A stretch of 64,000 bases of DNA from Shewanella sp. SNU WT4 (GCF_006494715.1 NZ_CP041151.1:2542001-2606000); one strand, 5' to 3'. Positions 1-9,456 are shown, counted from the stretch's first letter. Made by a program: numbers and translations. Notes: generated by a model from the letters alone, not told the origin.

Positions 1-2
1 CC

Positions 3-1514
3 AACGCCGCGTGGTCACCCAATACTAAACCTAAGGCACAATTAGTACTGCAGTTACCTGAAGGCCATTTAATTGTCTCACGTCAAAATGAGCAAAATGT
101 GGATGTGCCCTATCAAAAGGTAGAAATAGCGGCCGAGCTTAATCAGCAACAATTAACCACCAGATTGCAAGCCAGCGCAGGTCAGCAGATGAGCATAGAC
201 AGCGCTATTGATATTGCAGTTACCCCAGATAGGAGCTTGACCGGCCATTTAACTATCGAGCACGGTGATTTATCCACTTGGCTGCCCTTTATTCCACAAT
301 TGGCCATATTAAAGGGCGAAGTGACGACCCAAATTGCCATTGGTGGCAGCTTGGCACAACCGCAACTCACAGGTAACGTGACGATTAATGGCGGCGCGAT
401 TGCAAGTAATGCTAACCCGACGTTAATTGAAGACGTGAATTTTAGAGTCAATTTTGAGCGCCAACAAGCATCGACGTTTGCCACTTGGAGGATGGGGCAT
501 GGCGCTGGCAGGCTAGATGGTGATGTCGATTGGACCACAGGTGAACCGCTTGGCACTATCAATATTCATGGTGAAAAACTTGATGTGATTGCGCCGCCTT
601 TGGCGATTTTACAAGTGTCACCTCAGTTAGTGCTAGAAATGAAACCAAGTAATCTGCATCTCAAAGGCAAGGTCACTATTCCATCGGGCGCCATTACCAT
701 AGTGCAATTAGCCCCTGGCGGCGTAGCGCTATCAAGTGACGTGGTATTTAATGACTCAACGTCTGCCGAGCAGCAGCAAAGTGCACCTTTCCCTTTCAGT
801 ACCGATCTTAATATCCAAGTAGAGCCCAATGTTGCCATTCAAGGCTTAGGCTTAAAAGGCAATCTCAGTGGTAACCTTAATTTGCAGCAACAAGTTAATC
901 GGCCACCGTTTTTATTTGGTGAAGTTAAAGTTGTCAACGGTAGTTATCGCTTCCTTGGGCAAACACTGCAAATTAACGTAGGGGAATTGCAATTTACAGG
1001 CCCCGCAGATGTGCCCAACCTAAACATTGAAGCGATTCGTGCCATTAAAGAAGAAAACGTGACAGCGGGCGTGCGCATTACCGGTACGGCCAAAAAACCT
1101 GTGGTCACGCTATTTTCTAACCCACCAAAAGAACAGGCTGAAATTTTATCTTACATCATCAAAGGCAGCGGCTTTAGTAATGGTGACGATAGCAATGATG
1201 CCCTGATGATGGGCGCAGCATTAGCCCTTGGTAATCAACTCGGCGGCGGTGCCATGTCAGAAATTGGTAACACAGCCACTAACCTGATTGAAAAGTTTGG
1301 TTTTAATAATGTGCAGCTAGATACCAATGATGATGGTCAAGTTGCCATCAGTGGCTATATTGGTGAAAAGCTCATGGTCAAATACGGTGTCGGTGTGTTT
1401 AACCCAGGCTATGAACTCACAGTCAGGTATTACCTATTAAGCCGACTTTACCTCGAAACGGTATCAGGTACGCTTGGGCAGTCGTTAGATATCTATTACA
1501 GTTTTGATTTTTAA
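3..1514 (+). CDS. tamB: TamB, translocation and assembly module subunit (3' part)
   Basis: The frame is open to the left window edge, so this is the C-terminal ~503 residues of a larger protein and the start lies outside. The sequence is a run of beta-rich repeats ending in the conserved TamB (DUF490) C-terminal domain: a NLNIEAIRA strand, then the PPKEQAEILSYIIKG segment at roughly residues 375-390 of the visible part, and a final aromatic strand ending IYYSFDF. In the known family TamB is anchored in the inner membrane, spans the periplasm and works with the Omp85 protein TamA in outer-membrane protein and lipid transport; the DUF490 end contacts TamA. A bidirectional terminator follows. 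tamA is probably upstream, outside the window. Confidence 0.9.
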   Translation, partial: NAAWSPNTKPKAQLVLQLPEGHLIVSRQNEQNVDVPYQKVEIAAELNQQQLTTRLQASAGQQMSIDSAIDIAVTPDRSLTGHLTIEHGDLSTWLPFIPQLAILKGEVTTQIAIGGSLAQPQLTGNVTINGGAIASNANPTLIEDVNFRVNFERQQASTFATWRMGHGAGRLDGDVDWTTGEPLGTINIHGEKLDVIAPPLAILQVSPQLVLEMKPSNLHLKGKVTIPSGAITIVQLAPGGVALSSDVVFNDSTSAEQQQSAPFPFSTDLNIQVEPNVAIQGLGLKGNLSGNLNLQQQVNRPPFLFGEVKVVNGSYRFLGQTLQINVGELQFTGPADVPNLNIEAIRAIKEENVTAGVRITGTAKKPVVTLFSNPPKEQAEILSYIIKGSGFSNGDDSNDALMMGAALALGNQLGGGAMSEIGNTATNLIEKFGFNNVQLDTNDDGQVAISGYIGEKLMVKYGVGVFNPGYELTVRYYLLSRLYLETVSGTLGQSLDIYYSFDF

Positions 1515-1600
1515 CTGTATTTTGAGTGAGAGCTCTCGCCTGCGGCCTAGGTTTGGATAGGCGCGATTAACGCCTTAAAGCTAACCGGGCTATATTGCAG

Positions 1601-1635
1601 ACATAAAAAAAGCGCCTTAGGCGCTTTTTTTATGT
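1601..1635. terminator. bidirectional intrinsic terminator between tamB and rplY
   Basis: The stem AAAGCGCC/GGCGCTTT with a TTA loop is flanked by an A-run on the left and a T-run on the right. It can therefore end transcription of tamB on the plus strand and rplY on the minus strand. The palindrome extends outwards to GACATAAAA/TTTTATGTC. Confidence 0.9.
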
Positions 1636-1651
1636 CTATCCAAAGTTGCTA

Positions 1652-1939
1652 TTAAGCAAATTTGAAGTCAACGTGCTCGATCAGAGGCTTATATACGTGA
1701 CGTTGGATATCTTGTACACGTACTTTAACTTCTTTACCTTCCAGAACGATAGTCAGTTCTGAAGTGTAGAAACCTTCGCTAGCTTGCGCATTGATGATGT
1801 CTTTATGAGCAAAAACGATAGAAATTGCTTCATAACCAACGCCATAAATTACGGCAGGAACCAAACCAGCGTGACGCAGGCGGCGGCTCGAACCTTTCCC
1901 TGTTTCAGTACGGGTTTGTGCTTGAATAGTGTAAGACAT
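1652..1939 (-). CDS. rplY: 50S ribosomal protein L25
   Basis: This 95-residue protein has the length and sequence of the short E. coli-type L25 (no CTC extension). It starts [22 protein letters not shown], and the [20 protein letters not shown] block is the family hallmark. L25 binds 5S rRNA in the large subunit. It is monocistronic, convergent with tamB, and shares the terminator at 1601-1635. Confidence 0.97.
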   Translation of the reverse strand: MSYTIQAQTRTETGKGSSRRLRHAGLVPAVIYGVGYEAISIVFAHKDIINAQASEGFYTSELTIVLEGKEVKVRVQDIQRHVYKPLIEHVDFKFA

Positions 1940-2056
1940 AAGTTTCTCACTTAAATAAAAATAAATTACGTGTCAGTATTTTCGACCAATACTGACCCAA
2001 ATAAAGCGCGCGGATATTACCATGCCAACGCGCCAGAACACAAGCGTAATCAGGCA

Positions 2057-2605
2057 TCACCACGAACGCACTGGCCCGCAGTCGACATGCACAAAACCAG
2101 ATCGCGGATAAAAACCTACCCCGCCGAGCTTCAACGCTTTGGCGGCATCGCGAATATCACCTAAGGGAGTACCTGGAATGGCCAGATCAATCGCCATTCC
2201 GCGCGTATGATAACTGTGTTTAGCCACCCCTTTGCTTTTGGAAGCCAGCATGGCATTGGTTTTCAGCGAACGATAACCAGAAATAACTTGAATTTCTTTA
2301 TTGGTGTTTAAGCTCATATGCAGCTTAAACAAAATGTCATAAAGACGCTGATCCATGGCAAACACATCATTGGTACGATGATCCCTTAATAAATGGTTAA
2401 AACCGTCCATGACTTGCGACTGATAATCGCCATTGACCCAATAAGTACCAACATCGCGTTCGCCTGTATGAAGATTATAAAGACTCAGTTTACGAACATC
2501 TGTGGTTGAGCGACTTGCCAACACAGGTGTCGGCAAAGCACACGCCAACGCAGCGCCCCCAAGACCTAACAAAAACTTTCTTCTTATATTGCAAAAATTA
2601 GACAA
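2057..2605 (-). CDS. mepK: MepK-like murein endopeptidase (YcbK/DUF882, peptidase M15 family)
   Basis: 182 residues. The N-terminus has a twin-arginine-type signal (NIRRKFLLGLGGAALACALP followed by an ALA-type cleavage region), so export through Tat is likely. The C-terminal half carries the M15/DUF882 zinc ligands: GYRSLKTN, SYHTRGMAIDL (His and Asp) and GFVHVDCG (His). The known E. coli homologue MepK cleaves D,D- and L,D-crosslinks in peptidoglycan. The start is TTG at 2605, chosen because a GGAG box lies 7 bases upstream and the signal peptide begins there. The next gene upstream on the same strand is ldtD, the same pairing of ycbB and ycbK seen in E. coli, so the two probably form a cell-wall unit. 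Confidence 0.88.
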   Translation of the reverse strand: MSNFCNIRRKFLLGLGGAALACALPTPVLASRSTTDVRKLSLYNLHTGERDVGTYWVNGDYQSQVMDGFNHLLRDHRTNDVFAMDQRLYDILFKLHMSLNTNKEIQVISGYRSLKTNAMLASKSKGVAKHSYHTRGMAIDLAIPGTPLGDIRDAAKALKLGGVGFYPRSGFVHVDCGPVRSW

Positions 2606-2795
2606 TGTGTTACTCCACTAAGTCAACATGGAGAAAGAAGCTATCGACTATTGCGACTAAGATCAAGTTCTAGACTGGATAAAATCTGCGCAGATTTAGC
2701 AAAATCAAATCAATCAAAGGCTTACTTAAGCACTTAGTTTTTACCTGCGCGCATTACTGACAAACATTGTGGTAAATAAGCGCTAAAGAAAAGAA

Positions 2796-4301
2796 CTATA
2801 AACTGACTTTCGCGGTAACATCGGACAAGCGCGTGTCGTTGGTAAACGACTGCATGTCGTAGATATCGGTTCTAAATTGGGGCAAACCAGGGCCCGTCAT
2901 CCATGCAGTCCAATACACTAGATGCACAGGTACATTATTCTTCAAACTAAACCACTGAGTCTTAGTGGCGTCTCTTTGGGTTAATGACTGCCATTGGCGC
3001 GAATTAAACATTTGTTCGTTAGCAATCCACTGCGCCAACTCATCAATTTTATCGACCCGAATACAACCTGACGATAACGCCCGCATGGATTGCTTAAATA
3101 AATGTTTGTCCGGAGTATCGTGTAAATAAACATTAAAGCCATTATTAAAGTGCAGCTTATATTTACCTAGTGCATTACTACTACCAGGTTGCTGGATCAG
3201 CGAATAAGGAAAGTTACCATTCGCTTCAGCTTGCAACATTTGTGCGTCCAAATTCATGGGGTTACCATTAAAATCAAACACATCAAAATTTCGTTGTGCC
3301 AGGTAACTGCCATCTTTGCGAATTTTTGGCAACAAGTCATTGCGTACTATGCTGCGAGGCACTCGCCATGCTGGGTTCACGACTATGTTAGATACTAGAC
3401 TAGAGAGTACAGGGGTTTGTCTGTCACTGCGGCCAACGATGACCTTAGAGGTCAAGGTTGCTTCACCTTTATCCACTAACACCAATTCAAAGGCTGGAAT
3501 ATTAACAAGCAAATAAGTCGGTTCTAGGTTGCGTAAATACTGAGTTTTCATCACAAAGTTATACGCCAGTAACCGAGCACGCTGATAAGGCGTTTGATTA
3601 ATCCAATACAGAGTTTGCGGACCAATCACACCATCACTACTTAAGCCATGGCGCGCTTGAAACGCTTTAAGCACACCGACCAATTCTGGTGTTAATTGTG
3701 GATTGACTTCATCAACAATAATGCCCTCGCCTTGATCATCTCCTAGTTGCTTGAGCCGTTTAGCTATCGGAATTAAGCTCGCATGCTGATCGCCAGGACG
3801 GATCACATGCTCATAGTCAATCGTGGGCCAAGGGTCTTGGCTATGTAGCCACAGTAGAAAACGAATACGATTAGTAACCCATAAGTAATCTTTGGCACGT
3901 GGTTCAATAGCAATCGTTTGCGCTAATAAAGAAGCTTGGCTTGGCATGCTTTCTGTCAGTTGCCAAAAATCATATAAGCGCTTTAATATCTGACTGGCCT
4001 GTTGCTCGATGGCCTTGAGATCTTGGCCATTGAGGAGTATCAGTTCTGCTTGCCAATCCTTAGTGTCATCTGTCAGGGCCACTAAAGTCACATGCTGCAG
4101 CAAGGTATTGCGTACCAGTTCAATATGGTTGTTACTACCATCGAGAGCAACCGCATTAAGGTCTTTAGCATCAAGTGCTTGCTCAGCGTAAAGCATGGCT
4201 GGCCACAGGCTTGACATTGTGATTAATGCCGCCAAAAATCCAAGCGTCCGCCGCACTCTCATCATGTTAATCAGCGAGTAAACATACTTGTCACCAAGCA
4301 T
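2796..4301 (-). CDS. ldtD: L,D-transpeptidase, YcbB/LdtD family
   Basis: 501 residues, somewhat shorter than E. coli LdtD (about 615). Order: short cytoplasmic stretch, one N-terminal membrane or signal segment (about residues 18-40), an uncharacterised N-terminal domain, a peptidoglycan-binding region (FQARHGLSSDGVIGPQTLYWIN, about 212-233) and a YkuD catalytic domain. The catalytic site is visible as HDTPDKHLF and, near residue 415, ALSSGCIRV with the nucleophilic Cys. The reaction is formation of 3-3 crosslinks between diaminopimelate residues in the periplasm. The ATG at 4301 has GGAG 6 bases upstream, which supports the longer start. It lies directly upstream of the MepK-like gene. Confidence 0.93.
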   Translation of the reverse strand: MLGDKYVYSLINMMRVRRTLGFLAALITMSSLWPAMLYAEQALDAKDLNAVALDGSNNHIELVRNTLLQHVTLVALTDDTKDWQAELILLNGQDLKAIEQQASQILKRLYDFWQLTESMPSQASLLAQTIAIEPRAKDYLWVTNRIRFLLWLHSQDPWPTIDYEHVIRPGDQHASLIPIAKRLKQLGDDQGEGIIVDEVNPQLTPELVGVLKAFQARHGLSSDGVIGPQTLYWINQTPYQRARLLAYNFVMKTQYLRNLEPTYLLVNIPAFELVLVDKGEATLTSKVIVGRSDRQTPVLSSLVSNIVVNPAWRVPRSIVRNDLLPKIRKDGSYLAQRNFDVFDFNGNPMNLDAQMLQAEANGNFPYSLIQQPGSSNALGKYKLHFNNGFNVYLHDTPDKHLFKQSMRALSSGCIRVDKIDELAQWIANEQMFNSRQWQSLTQRDATKTQWFSLKNNVPVHLVYWTAWMTGPGLPQFRTDIYDMQSFTNDTRLSDVTAKVSL

Positions 4302-4512
4302 TCAACACTCCAATAATTACTGCGAATTTTAGTCGCTACTAGTATGACAACACAGCCACTTAAGTAAAACACGACAACACAAATATAACGGCAAGATACA
4401 AGCAAATTTACAACCGCTGAAATATACCGCATTTACCTGTATTAACGTGAGCTTATGCTGGAGAGTGTTGCTAGTGACTGGTATATAAGTAACAAATTTC
4501 TTTATCTGATTT

Positions 4513-4791
4513 ATGATGAACAGAAGTCAATTGATCAAGCACATGGCCAGCAAACAAGACTGCAGTCAAGCCGCCGCAAAACAGCAACTAACTCATATTT
4601 TAGCCACTATACAACAAGCACTAATGGAAGGCGAAAAAGTTTATATCCCGCACTTCGGCACTTTTGAGCTGAGATACTTCTTAGCGAAACAAGGCCGTAA
4701 CCCACAAACCGGCGCTAAGATTGACATTGCTGGCGCTAATCACCCCAGTTTTAAGCCCTCTCCCGCATTAAAAACGTTAGTTAACAGCTAA
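4513..4791 (+). CDS. HU/IHF-family DNA-binding protein
   Basis: 92 residues with the full HU/IHF fold pattern: helical N-terminal half (NRSQLIKHMASKQ), then the signature HFGTFELRYFLAKQGRNPQTG covering the DNA-bending beta arm, ending in a short alpha helix. The arm keeps the RNPQTG tip and the Pro that intercalates into DNA. The protein differs clearly from the usual HupA/HupB sequences (FELRYFLAK, acidic-poor tail), so I regard it as an accessory HU paralogue. Either ATG at 4513 or 4516 could start; homologues begin MN-SQLI, favouring 4516. It is isolated and divergent from ldtD. Confidence 0.85.
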   Translation: MMNRSQLIKHMASKQDCSQAAAKQQLTHILATIQQALMEGEKVYIPHFGTFELRYFLAKQGRNPQTGAKIDIAGANHPSFKPSPALKTLVNS

Positions 4792-5026
4792 GTCACGTTT
4801 TTTCCTCAGCATGTCTAAGCAAGGAGGCTCATATAATTAAGCACTTTTTTTGCCCTTAATCATAAAAAATTGAAGGAGAGTTAAGATGACTGCTGACTTG
4901 AGGGGAAATGATGAGCTATGACGTCATGGGATCATTAATGCAGAGTTGATAGTGCAAGCCCGTAGGTGGGTGCAGGTACCCGCCTATGTATCCATCTCTT
5001 TAAAAGACAGATAGCTAAACTGCAGA

Positions 5027-5066
5027 TAAACAAAAGCCCCAACATTACTGTTGAGGCTTTTGTTTC
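5027..5066 (-). terminator. terminator of the tRNA Gly-Cys-Leu operon
   Basis: The inverted repeat ACAAAAGCC..CAACA / TGTTG.AGGCTTTTGT with a short loop lies just beyond the last tRNA-Leu on the minus strand. On that strand it reads into a TTTTGT-type tract, as expected for an intrinsic terminator. Confidence 0.75.
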
Positions 5067-5075
5067 ATCTAAAGA

Positions 5076-5161
5076 TGGTACCCGAGGCCAGACTTGAACT
5101 GGCACGCTTATTCAGCGAGGGATTTTAAATCCCTTGTGTCTACCGATTCCACCACTCGGGC
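5076..5161 (-). tRNA. leuZ: tRNA-Leu(UAA), copy 3 in transcription order
   Basis: 86-nt class II tRNA with encoded CCA. Acceptor stem GCCCGAG/CTCGGGT, anticodon stem AGGGA/TCCCT with loop TTTAAAA (anticodon TAA), long variable arm, and GTTCAAG T-loop. It is close to E. coli leuZ. It is the last gene of the operon, followed by the terminator at 5027-5066. Confidence 0.97.
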
Positions 5162-5245
5162 TTAGCTTTATCTGCAACTAACATTGCAAGTAAACTAATT
5201 GATTATTAAGTGTTTCAACTTAATTCGCGAACTCATCGCTTTATA

Positions 5246-5331
5246 TGGTACCCGAGGCCAGACTTGAACTGGCACGCTTATTCAGCGAGGGATTTTAAAT
5301 CCCTTGTGTCTACCGATTCCACCACTCGGGC
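5246..5331 (-). tRNA. leuZ: tRNA-Leu(UAA), copy 2 in transcription order
   Basis: The mature sequence is identical to the copy at 5076-5161. The spacers flanking the three copies are also nearly identical (the stretch AAGTGTTTCAACTTAATTCG recurs), giving a repeat unit of about 170 bp, so the copies arose by recent tandem duplication. Confidence 0.97.
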
Positions 5332-5416
5332 TTAGGTTTAACTGCAATTTACACTGCAAATAAACTTAACTGTTATTAAGTGTTTCAACTTAATTCGCGA
5401 ACTCATCGCTTTAATA

Positions 5417-5502
5417 TGGTACCCGAGGCCAGACTTGAACTGGCACGCTTATTCAGCGAGGGATTTTAAATCCCTTGTGTCTACCGATTCCACCACTCGG
5501 GC
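5417..5502 (-). tRNA. leuZ: tRNA-Leu(UAA), copy 1 in transcription order
   Basis: This is the third identical class II tRNA-Leu with anticodon TAA and encoded CCA. It lies closest to tRNA-Cys, which is the position leuZ has in the E. coli glyW-cysT-leuZ operon; the other two copies are the duplicates. Confidence 0.97.
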
Positions 5503-5544
5503 ATTTGTAAATGAACGCCTATTGGCATCCACTTTCAAATATTG

Positions 5545-5618
5545 TGGAGGCGCGACCCGGAGTCGAACCGAGATCGACGGATTTGCAATCCGCAGCATAG
5601 CCATTCTGCCATCGCGCC
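5545..5618 (-). tRNA. cysT: tRNA-Cys(GCA)
   Basis: 74 nt with encoded CCA. Acceptor stem GGCGCGA/TCGCGCC with discriminator U, anticodon stem GGATT..AATCC and loop TTGCAAA giving anticodon GCA. It sits between tRNA-Gly and tRNA-Leu as in E. coli glyW-cysT-leuZ. Confidence 0.97.
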
Positions 5619-5642
5619 ATTTTTTGTGCACCAATCTAAGAT

Positions 5643-5718
5643 TGGAGCGGCATATCGGGTTCGAACCGATGACCTATACCTTGGCAAGGTATCGCTCTAC
5701 CAACTGAGCTAATGCCGC
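5643..5718 (-). tRNA. glyW: tRNA-Gly(GCC)
   Basis: 76 nt with encoded CCA. Acceptor stem GCGGCAT/ATGCCGC, anticodon loop TTGCCAA (anticodon GCC), and GGTTCGAAC T-arm. It is the first gene of the minus-strand tRNA operon downstream of pgsA, as in E. coli. I could not point to a convincing separate promoter in the 5719-5890 interval. Confidence 0.97.
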
Positions 5719-5893
5719 ATTTTGAGCCTTAACTTCCTTAGCGATTCATAAGCCGTTGACTTAATTATCTTTTCTGCTAGGTCGCCCCTGACTACGAAAT
5801 GAATTTTACCTTTTTCCGCGCAAGAGTCAACGAAGAATATTAGATATTTGCACCGACTGCGCATTAAGCGATCAACTTGCTAAGAAATCAACC

Positions 5894-6007
5894 ATGATGC
5901 TGAATAATAAAGCAAATAATCAACTCAAAACTAACGGTAAGATTGAAGACTACTATGAATGGCAGCCAACCAACCTGCCAAAAAAAGCTTTTTCCTACCT
6001 CAAATAA
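5894..6007 (+). CDS. possible 37-residue small protein (weak)
   Basis: An open frame in the otherwise empty 5719-6040 gap starts at ATG ATG and ends TAA just before the pgsA terminator. It encodes an Asn/Lys-rich peptide with a YYEWQP core. There is no clear Shine-Dalgarno sequence (only AAGAAA upstream) and I recognise no family. It could well be chance. Nothing else is visible in this gap. Confidence 0.18.
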   Translation: MMLNNKANNQLKTNGKIEDYYEWQPTNLPKKAFSYLK

Positions 6008-6034
6008 CAAAAAAGCGACCGTTAAGGTCGCTTT
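6008..6034 (-). terminator. pgsA terminator
   Basis: The stem AAAGCGACC/GGTCGCTTT with a GTTAA loop is followed on the minus strand by a TTTTTTG tract. It lies just after the pgsA stop codon. Confidence 0.88.
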
Positions 6035-6040
6035 AGTTGA

Positions 6041-6592
6041 TTACTCTGCTACTAAATCTTTCCAAGCGGCGAGTAAATAGGTCATCATTGACCAGAAGGT
6101 TAGAATTGCCGCTATATAGAGTAGGCCATAACTGAAGTAGATAACCCAGTCATTGGGTTTCCATAATAAGCCAATAATCGACAACATCTGCGCCGCCGTT
6201 TTATATTTGCCTATCCAAGAAACAGCCACTGTTCCGCGTTTACCAATTTCTGCCATCCACTCGCGCAGGGCTGAAATCACGATTTCTCGACCAATCATCA
6301 ATAGCGCAGGAATCGTCAACCAAATACTATCGTAGTCTTGCACTAATAGTACTAAAGCAGTGGCAACCATGACTTTATCAGCAACAGGATCTAAAAATGC
6401 ACCAAATCGAGTTGATTGTTTGAGCTTTCTTGCTGCATAGCCATCTAACGCATCGGTTAATGCCGCAAACCAGAAAACAAAAGCAGTTGCGAAAGCAGCC
6501 CATGTAAAAGGTAGATAGAAAAGAACAACAAAAACTGGAAGTAAAAAAACCCTAAACCACGTCAGGGCAATAGGTATATTAAACGGCATCAT
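6041..6592 (-). CDS. pgsA: CDP-diacylglycerol--glycerol-3-phosphate 3-phosphatidyltransferase
   Basis: 183 residues, the normal PgsA length, with four to five membrane segments. The CDP-alcohol phosphatidyltransferase motif D-x2-D-G-x2-A-R-x8-G-x3-D-x3-D is complete, from [10 protein letters not shown] to [11 protein letters not shown] (about residues 42-68). The enzyme makes phosphatidylglycerophosphate, the committed step to phosphatidylglycerol and cardiolipin, at the inner membrane. It follows uvrC by 43 bp on the same strand, as in the conserved uvrY-uvrC-pgsA order, so cotranscription is likely. Confidence 0.97.
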   Translation of the reverse strand: MMPFNIPIALTWFRVFLLPVFVVLFYLPFTWAAFATAFVFWFAALTDALDGYAARKLKQSTRFGAFLDPVADKVMVATALVLLVQDYDSIWLTIPALLMIGREIVISALREWMAEIGKRGTVAVSWIGKYKTAAQMLSIIGLLWKPNDWVIYFSYGLLYIAAILTFWSMMTYLLAAWKDLVAE

Positions 6593-6635
6593 TTAACCAA
6601 TTTGTCCAAGGCAACGTCATCTTGCCTGAAAAAAC

Positions 6636-8468
6636 TTACCCTCGCAACGAATCATAGACAGTTTGTGCCATTTCTATGCTAATCCCAGGAACTTTAGCTA
6701 ATTGTGCGACGCTAGCACTCTTAACCTCTTGTAATCCTCCTAAAAATTGCAGTAATGCTTTACGTCGTTTAGGGCCAATACCGGCAATATTTTCTAAGGT
6801 AGATGTATTACGCGTCTTTTGGCGCTTATTCCTGTGACCAGTAATCGCAAAGCGGTGCGATTCATCACGAATATGCTGAATAAGGTGTAAAGCAATAGCA
6901 TCACCATCCAGTGAAAAGCTTTGCTCGTTATGTCCCCAAATAAGGGTTTCAAGCCCAGGCTTGCGACTCTCGCCTTTCGCAATTCCCATCACGAGTGGTT
7001 TAGTCGGCAAGTTGGCAAACTTAGCATCTATGATGGCTTGCGCTTGACGCAGTTGCCCAATACCGCCATCGATAAATACGATATCAGGGACTATGGCTTC
7101 TGCCGTTTGTTTATCAAAGCGCCGAGATAAGGCTTGCGACATAGCGGCATAATCATCACCAGGGGTAATTCCTTTAATATTAAAGCGGCGATATTGCGAG
7201 CTTTCAGGTCCTTCACGATTAAACACCACGCAAGAGGCGACAGTGCTCTCCCCCATGGTATGACTGATATCGTAACATTCAAGGCGCGCTAACGGCTGAG
7301 TTAAGCCCAAAGCAGCTTCTAGCGCGACAAAGCGCTTTTCAATGGTATTGCGATGTGCCAATTTAGTTTGCACCGCATTACTGGCATTGGTCACAGCCAA
7401 GCGTAAATAGCTGGCGCGCTCTGCCCGCACGCGAGTCTTAATAGTGATTTTTTTATTTAACGCTTGGGCAATGGCTTGTTCTAGGGCGTTAATTTCTTCA
7501 AATTCATGACTTATGATCACTTCATCGGGAAAACTGCGCTGCGCATCGGTATTTAAATAAAACTGCAGCATAAAGGCGCTCAGTACTTCATCCAATTCGG
7601 TTTGCGCCGGTACCTTAGGAAAGAAACTGCGGCTACCTAAAATCTTGCCATCGCGAATAAAGAGTAAATGAAAGCAAGCGACGCCATGTTCATATTGCAC
7701 GCCGATAATATCAAGATCGCCCTGAGTCGAAGACACTTCTTGTTGCTCAGACACTTTTCTTAAGGCTTGAATTTGGTCACGTAACCTAGCCGCCTTTTCA
7801 AAGGCTAACTCTTGCGCAGCGCTTTCCATTTGCGCCACTAAATTGGCCACCACTTGCTCATTTTTACCCCGTAAAAATAAGGTAGCCAACCTAACCTGCG
7901 CCTGATAATCCTCATCTGAGATTTTACCTACACACGGCGCACTACACCGACCAATTTGATATTGTAAACATGGGCGTGATCGCGACTGATAAAAGACATC
8001 GGAGCATTGGCGAATTGGAAATAACTTTTGCAGTAAATTTAGGCTTTCACGAACCGCCCCACCATTGGGATAGGGGCCAAAATATTCACCCGCTTCACGC
8101 TTGGCGCCGCGGTGATAGGTCAAACGTGGATGGCGATGGGCTGAGAGTAAAATATAGGGATACGATTTATCATCTCGCAGCAATACATTGTATTTAGGCA
8201 TGTATTGCTTAATGTAATCGTGTTCAAGAATGAGGGCATCGGTTTCGCTATGGGTTAACGTCACATCAACATTAGCAATATGACTGACTAGCGCTTGCGT
8301 CTTAACATGACCGACTTGCTGGCGAAAATATGAACTCAAGCGCTTTTTAAGATCTTTTGCTTTACCAACATAGATGACAATACCTTTGGCATCATACATG
8401 CGGTACACACCCGGTTGACTGGGTACGTCACTTAAAAAACGCTTAGCATCAAAAATTGAATTGGGCAT
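6636..8468 (-). CDS. uvrC: excinuclease ABC subunit C
   Basis: 610 residues, normal for UvrC. The N-terminal GIY-YIG nuclease ([20 protein letters not shown], about 19-38) makes the 3' incision. A UVR motif follows (about 205-240, [13 protein letters not shown]) that binds UvrB. The C-terminal RNase H-like nuclease ([15 protein letters not shown]) makes the 5' incision, and a helix-hairpin-helix pair closes the protein. It is needed for nucleotide excision repair. The ATG start is 17 bp after the uvrY stop codon, so it probably belongs to one operon with uvrY and pgsA. Confidence 0.98.
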   Translation of the reverse strand: MPNSIFDAKRFLSDVPSQPGVYRMYDAKGIVIYVGKAKDLKKRLSSYFRQQVGHVKTQALVSHIANVDVTLTHSETDALILEHDYIKQYMPKYNVLLRDDKSYPYILLSAHRHPRLTYHRGAKREAGEYFGPYPNGGAVRESLNLLQKLFPIRQCSDVFYQSRSRPCLQYQIGRCSAPCVGKISDEDYQAQVRLATLFLRGKNEQVVANLVAQMESAAQELAFEKAARLRDQIQALRKVSEQQEVSSTQGDLDIIGVQYEHGVACFHLLFIRDGKILGSRSFFPKVPAQTELDEVLSAFMLQFYLNTDAQRSFPDEVIISHEFEEINALEQAIAQALNKKITIKTRVRAERASYLRLAVTNASNAVQTKLAHRNTIEKRFVALEAALGLTQPLARLECYDISHTMGESTVASCVVFNREGPESSQYRRFNIKGITPGDDYAAMSQALSRRFDKQTAEAIVPDIVFIDGGIGQLRQAQAIIDAKFANLPTKPLVMGIAKGESRKPGLETLIWGHNEQSFSLDGDAIALHLIQHIRDESHRFAITGHRNKRQKTRNTSTLENIAGIGPKRRKALLQFLGGLQEVKSASVAQLAKVPGISIEMAQTVYDSLRG

Positions 8469-8485
8469 TACGCCTCGACAATGAG

Positions 8486-9130
8486 TTAAAACTGACCTGT
8501 GTCGAGCATTTTATAACGAATCGCCAAACGAGTCAGCTCAACATCACCACTAATACCAAGCTTGGCAAACAAGCGATAACGATAGCTGTTAACCGTTTTA
8601 GGGCTAAGATTCAGCTGCTCCGAGATATCACTCACCTTATCGCCATTGGTTATCATCATCATGATTTGTAATTCACGCTCAGATAAACTCTTAAATGGGT
8701 TTTCATCGGTCTGATTAAACTGACTTAAGGCCATCTGTTGGGCAATTTCAGGGGAAAGATAGCGTTGACCCAGTGCAACTTGGCGAATAGCTTGCAGCAC
8801 TTCAGGCGGCTTAGCCCCTTTAGTTAAATAACCACTGGCGCCAGCTTGCATGACTTTAGTTGGGAAAGGATCTTCGGTGTGTACTGTCAATACTATGATT
8901 TTGGCATGGCTTTGATGGCGTAAAATCTTACGCGTTGCCTCAAGCCCACCAATACCAGGCATATTCATGTCCATCAGGATCACATCGGCTTCGTTATTTC
9001 GACACCAAAGTACCGCGGCTTCACCCGTACCGACTTCGCCAACAACTTTAATACCTTTTTCGTCTTCGAGGATCCTACGAATACCCGTTCTAACCAGGTC
9101 GTGATCATCAACTAGCAATACAGAGATCAA
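8486..9130 (-). CDS. uvrY: response regulator UvrY/GacA (BarA/GacS partner)
   Basis: 214 residues. The N-terminal receiver domain has the acidic pair D8-D9, phospho-acceptor D54 (LMDMNMPG), and Lys in [11 protein letters not shown]. The C-terminal LuxR/NarL-type HTH is at about 145-205 ([13 protein letters not shown] ... [17 protein letters not shown]). In relatives the phosphorylated regulator turns on CsrB-type small RNAs, controlling carbon storage and secondary traits. The start is TTG at 9130, matching the family N-terminus MI-VLLVDDH. It is the first gene before uvrC, the classical linkage. Confidence 0.96.
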   Translation of the reverse strand: MISVLLVDDHDLVRTGIRRILEDEKGIKVVGEVGTGEAAVLWCRNNEADVILMDMNMPGIGGLEATRKILRHQSHAKIIVLTVHTEDPFPTKVMQAGASGYLTKGAKPPEVLQAIRQVALGQRYLSPEIAQQMALSQFNQTDENPFKSLSERELQIMMMITNGDKVSDISEQLNLSPKTVNSYRYRLFAKLGISGDVELTRLAIRYKMLDTGQF

Positions 9131-9418
9131 TTGAGTGCACCATCAGACATTTTGTTGTTCCGCATGCTGGCTAATTTAGCCCATACTCCGAGCGATGAAA
9201 AGCAAATTCAATCGATTTAACTTAATGAATTAGATAAAAATATCTAATTCGATTAAGGATCACTCAAAAGCATGGTAGAAAATTCATGAGTGACTATAAA
9301 TGCAATTAATCTGCTTAAGTTATCACGCTACTCATTATTAACTATTACTGATAAAGAGTTTCAACTATTAGTCCAGCGTAACACTCGCTCGCTAAATAGT
9401 TAGCAAATTTTCCATAGC
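9131..9418. other. intergenic region upstream of uvrY
   Basis: This AT-rich stretch carries the uvrY promoter region and ends at the tRNA-Ser terminator. I see no convincing open frame, RNA gene or clear promoter hexamers. Confidence 0.5.
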
Positions 9419-9450
9419 AAAAAGCCCGCAACTTTCGTTGCGGGCTTTTC
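9419..9450. terminator. terminator of tRNA-Ser copy A
   Basis: The strong stem AAAAGCCCGCAA/TTGCGGGCTTTT with loop CTTTCG lies just downstream of the minus-strand tRNA-Ser. It is symmetric and could work in both directions. Its sequence differs from the terminators of the three other tRNA-Ser units. Confidence 0.9.
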
Positions 9451-9456
9451 TGAATT

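Noticed and set aside
5435..5707. Plus-strand frame over the tRNA-Leu/Cys/Gly cluster
   Set aside because: It is antisense to three tRNA genes and contains typical tRNA-derived peptides (HIGFEPMTYTLARYRSTN).
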